In this document: positions 63,393 through 64,000 of the stretch, piece after piece | Numbering within the stretch: the first letter of the stretch is position 1 | How the letters are laid out: the number at the start of each line of letters is the position of its first letter | NCBI RefSeq assembly: GCF_051027545.1 | Contig: NZ_CP194902.1 | Span: 3,038,001 to 3,102,000, forward strand | Length of the DNA: 64,000 nucleotides | Direction: 5' to 3' | From: Methylocaldum sp002005105 | GTDB lineage: Bacteria > Pseudomonadota > Gammaproteobacteria > Methylococcales > Methylococcaceae | Program-made: the position numbers and the translations under genes | Notes under the pieces: model-generated | Database searches by the model: none | Told to the model about the DNA's origin: nothing | The model's input: the letters and a program-made list of their open reading frames with translations, nothing else

Positions 63393-63508
63393 ATTGGATA
63401 CCCCAGTGGCGGATTTTTTTGAGTTCTTTGATTCCTATGACCTCGGTGGTCGCATAAAGATTCCCATGGCTCGACGAGTCAGGCGCAGCAAGAACGGTTG
63501 TCAATGAA

Positions 63509-63527
63509 AATGATAATGGATATCATT
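63509..63527. promoter_or_regulatory. Fur box between hpd and hemP
   Basis: AATGATA-ATGGA-TATCATT is a perfect 7-bp inverted repeat matching the Fur consensus (GATAATGATAATCATTATC type), with a further AATGAAA half-site just before it. It is 53 bases before the hemP ATG and 117 before the hpd ATG, so hemP is the sure target and hpd a possible one. Confidence 0.88.
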
Positions 63528-63580
63528 TGCGACAGGGTGGATGTGCCGTCCGCCGCCGCTGAACGACATGAGGAAAAAGT

Positions 63581-63769
63581 ATGAGCCCAAGCAACCGAAC
63601 TGAAACCGATCGCCCGCATCGTCGGGGTGATGCGGGGCCCTTTCATTCGAAGCGCAGAGTCACAAGTGCGGAGTTGTTGGGCTCCGGTCGTGAAATCGTG
63701 ATCGAACATGGCGGAGACGAATACCGTCTGCGCCTAACCAGCAACGATAAGCTCATTCTGACGAAATAG
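63581..63769 (+). CDS. hemP: hemin uptake protein HemP
   Basis: A 62-residue protein with the HemP pattern: RRVTSAELLGSGREIVIEHGG, then YRLRLTSNDKLILTK. HemP is a small Fur-regulated protein linked to heme and iron uptake. The AGGAAAAAG site precedes the ATG, and the strong Fur box is 53 bases upstream. Nothing follows it but repeats, so no TonB receptor is in reach within the window. Confidence 0.85.
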   Translation: MSPSNRTETDRPHRRGDAGPFHSKRRVTSAELLGSGREIVIEHGGDEYRLRLTSNDKLILTK

Positions 63770-63805
63770 TTTGTGTGTGTGAGACTCGTCCCGGGAGGGG
63801 AGAGC

Positions 63806-63916
63806 GTAGGTCGGCAATCCTTTGCCGACAAACCCGCTGGCCGGACTGTTGCTGTCGGCAAAGGATTGCCGACCTACACATCGGGATCCCTTACCCCGAA
63901 TCCGAAAATGCTTTAG
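63806..63916. repeat. inverted pair of palindromes with partial MITE end
   Basis: GTAGGTCGGCAATCC-TTTGCCGAC at 63806-63829 and its inverted partner at 63854-63877. The following ~40 bases (ACATCGGGATCCCTTACCCC and beyond, to GAAAATGCTTTAG) are the reverse complement of the left arm of the element at 43089-43314, so this is an incomplete element in opposite orientation. The last 80 bases of the window show nothing else. Confidence 0.7.
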
Positions 63917-64000
63917 CGGAACGCGTCGGAGGTTCCGACACACTCTCGTAGCCAGCCACCCGGCCTCACGGCATAGGTAGCCAGCCAGACAGTTTGGTTT

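Overview
The window looks like chromosomal DNA of a GC-rich gammaproteobacterium. The core genes (leuC, adk, gltB/gltD, bepA, tusDCB with a dsrC/tusE gene, a UbiH-type hydroxylase, olsBA) fit that class. A formate-tetrahydrofolate ligase, an exosortase-linked exopolysaccharide locus and dense families of palindromic intergenic repeats suggest, without proving, a methylotroph or methanotroph of the Methylococcales type. No methane or methanol oxidation gene, rRNA, tRNA or CRISPR array was seen.

Layout. 1-17.8 kb holds housekeeping genes: partial leuC, adk, a DUF202 protein, an EcsC-family protein, gltB-gltD, a UbiH-type hydroxylase, a glycine-zipper lipoprotein with a clear terminator, an acyl-CoA ligase, bepA, a four-gene sulfur-relay operon and a tandem universal stress protein. 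18-23 kb holds a CPA2 antiporter, a glycine-zipper protein and ftfL. 23.3-43.1 kb is an exopolysaccharide locus: wecB, an O-antigen ligase/polymerase-type protein, a GHL10-like hydrolase, three glycosyltransferases, two Gfo/Idh-type oxidoreductases (one fused to an alcohol dehydrogenase), a methyltransferase, a Wzx-type flippase, a heparinase-like lyase, a WecG/TagA transferase, an XrtD-like exosortase-EpsI fusion and a WecA/MraY-type initiating transferase.

43.6-49.3 kb is, in my reading, a phosphate-starvation lipid-remodelling cluster on the minus strand: olsB-olsA-plcP-agt, then PAP2 phosphatase-glycosyltransferase-dgkA. Both transcription units are preceded by four 11-bp-phased PhoB-like half-sites about 47 bp before the first start codon. 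PlcP would release diacylglycerol from phospholipid, Agt (and perhaps the second glycosyltransferase) would glycosylate it, OlsBA would make phosphorus-free ornithine lipid, and PAP2 and DgkA would balance phosphatidate against diacylglycerol.

49.3-53.1 kb is an apparent insertion: a remnant of an M14-peptidase paralog, a striking run of nearly contiguous hairpins, a foreign-looking seven-bladed SBBP beta-propeller gene with a broken 3' end, and an IS200/IS605 transposase remnant. 53.1-63.4 kb carries an M14 peptidase, then aromatic amino-acid catabolism: tryptophan 2,3-dioxygenase, acetoacetyl-CoA synthetase and the operon hppD-hmgA-fahA-maiA, followed by an uncharacterised heme-oxygenase-like (HDO) protein. 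Tyrosine catabolism yields fumarate and acetoacetate, and the latter can be activated by the synthetase. A strong Fur box lies between hppD and the divergent hemP gene.

Intergenic DNA is full of a palindrome of the type GTAGGTCGGCAATCC-TTGCCGAC, some copies inside MITE-like elements with TAGAGC-type terminal inverted repeats. One such element supplies the stop codon of the WecA-like gene.
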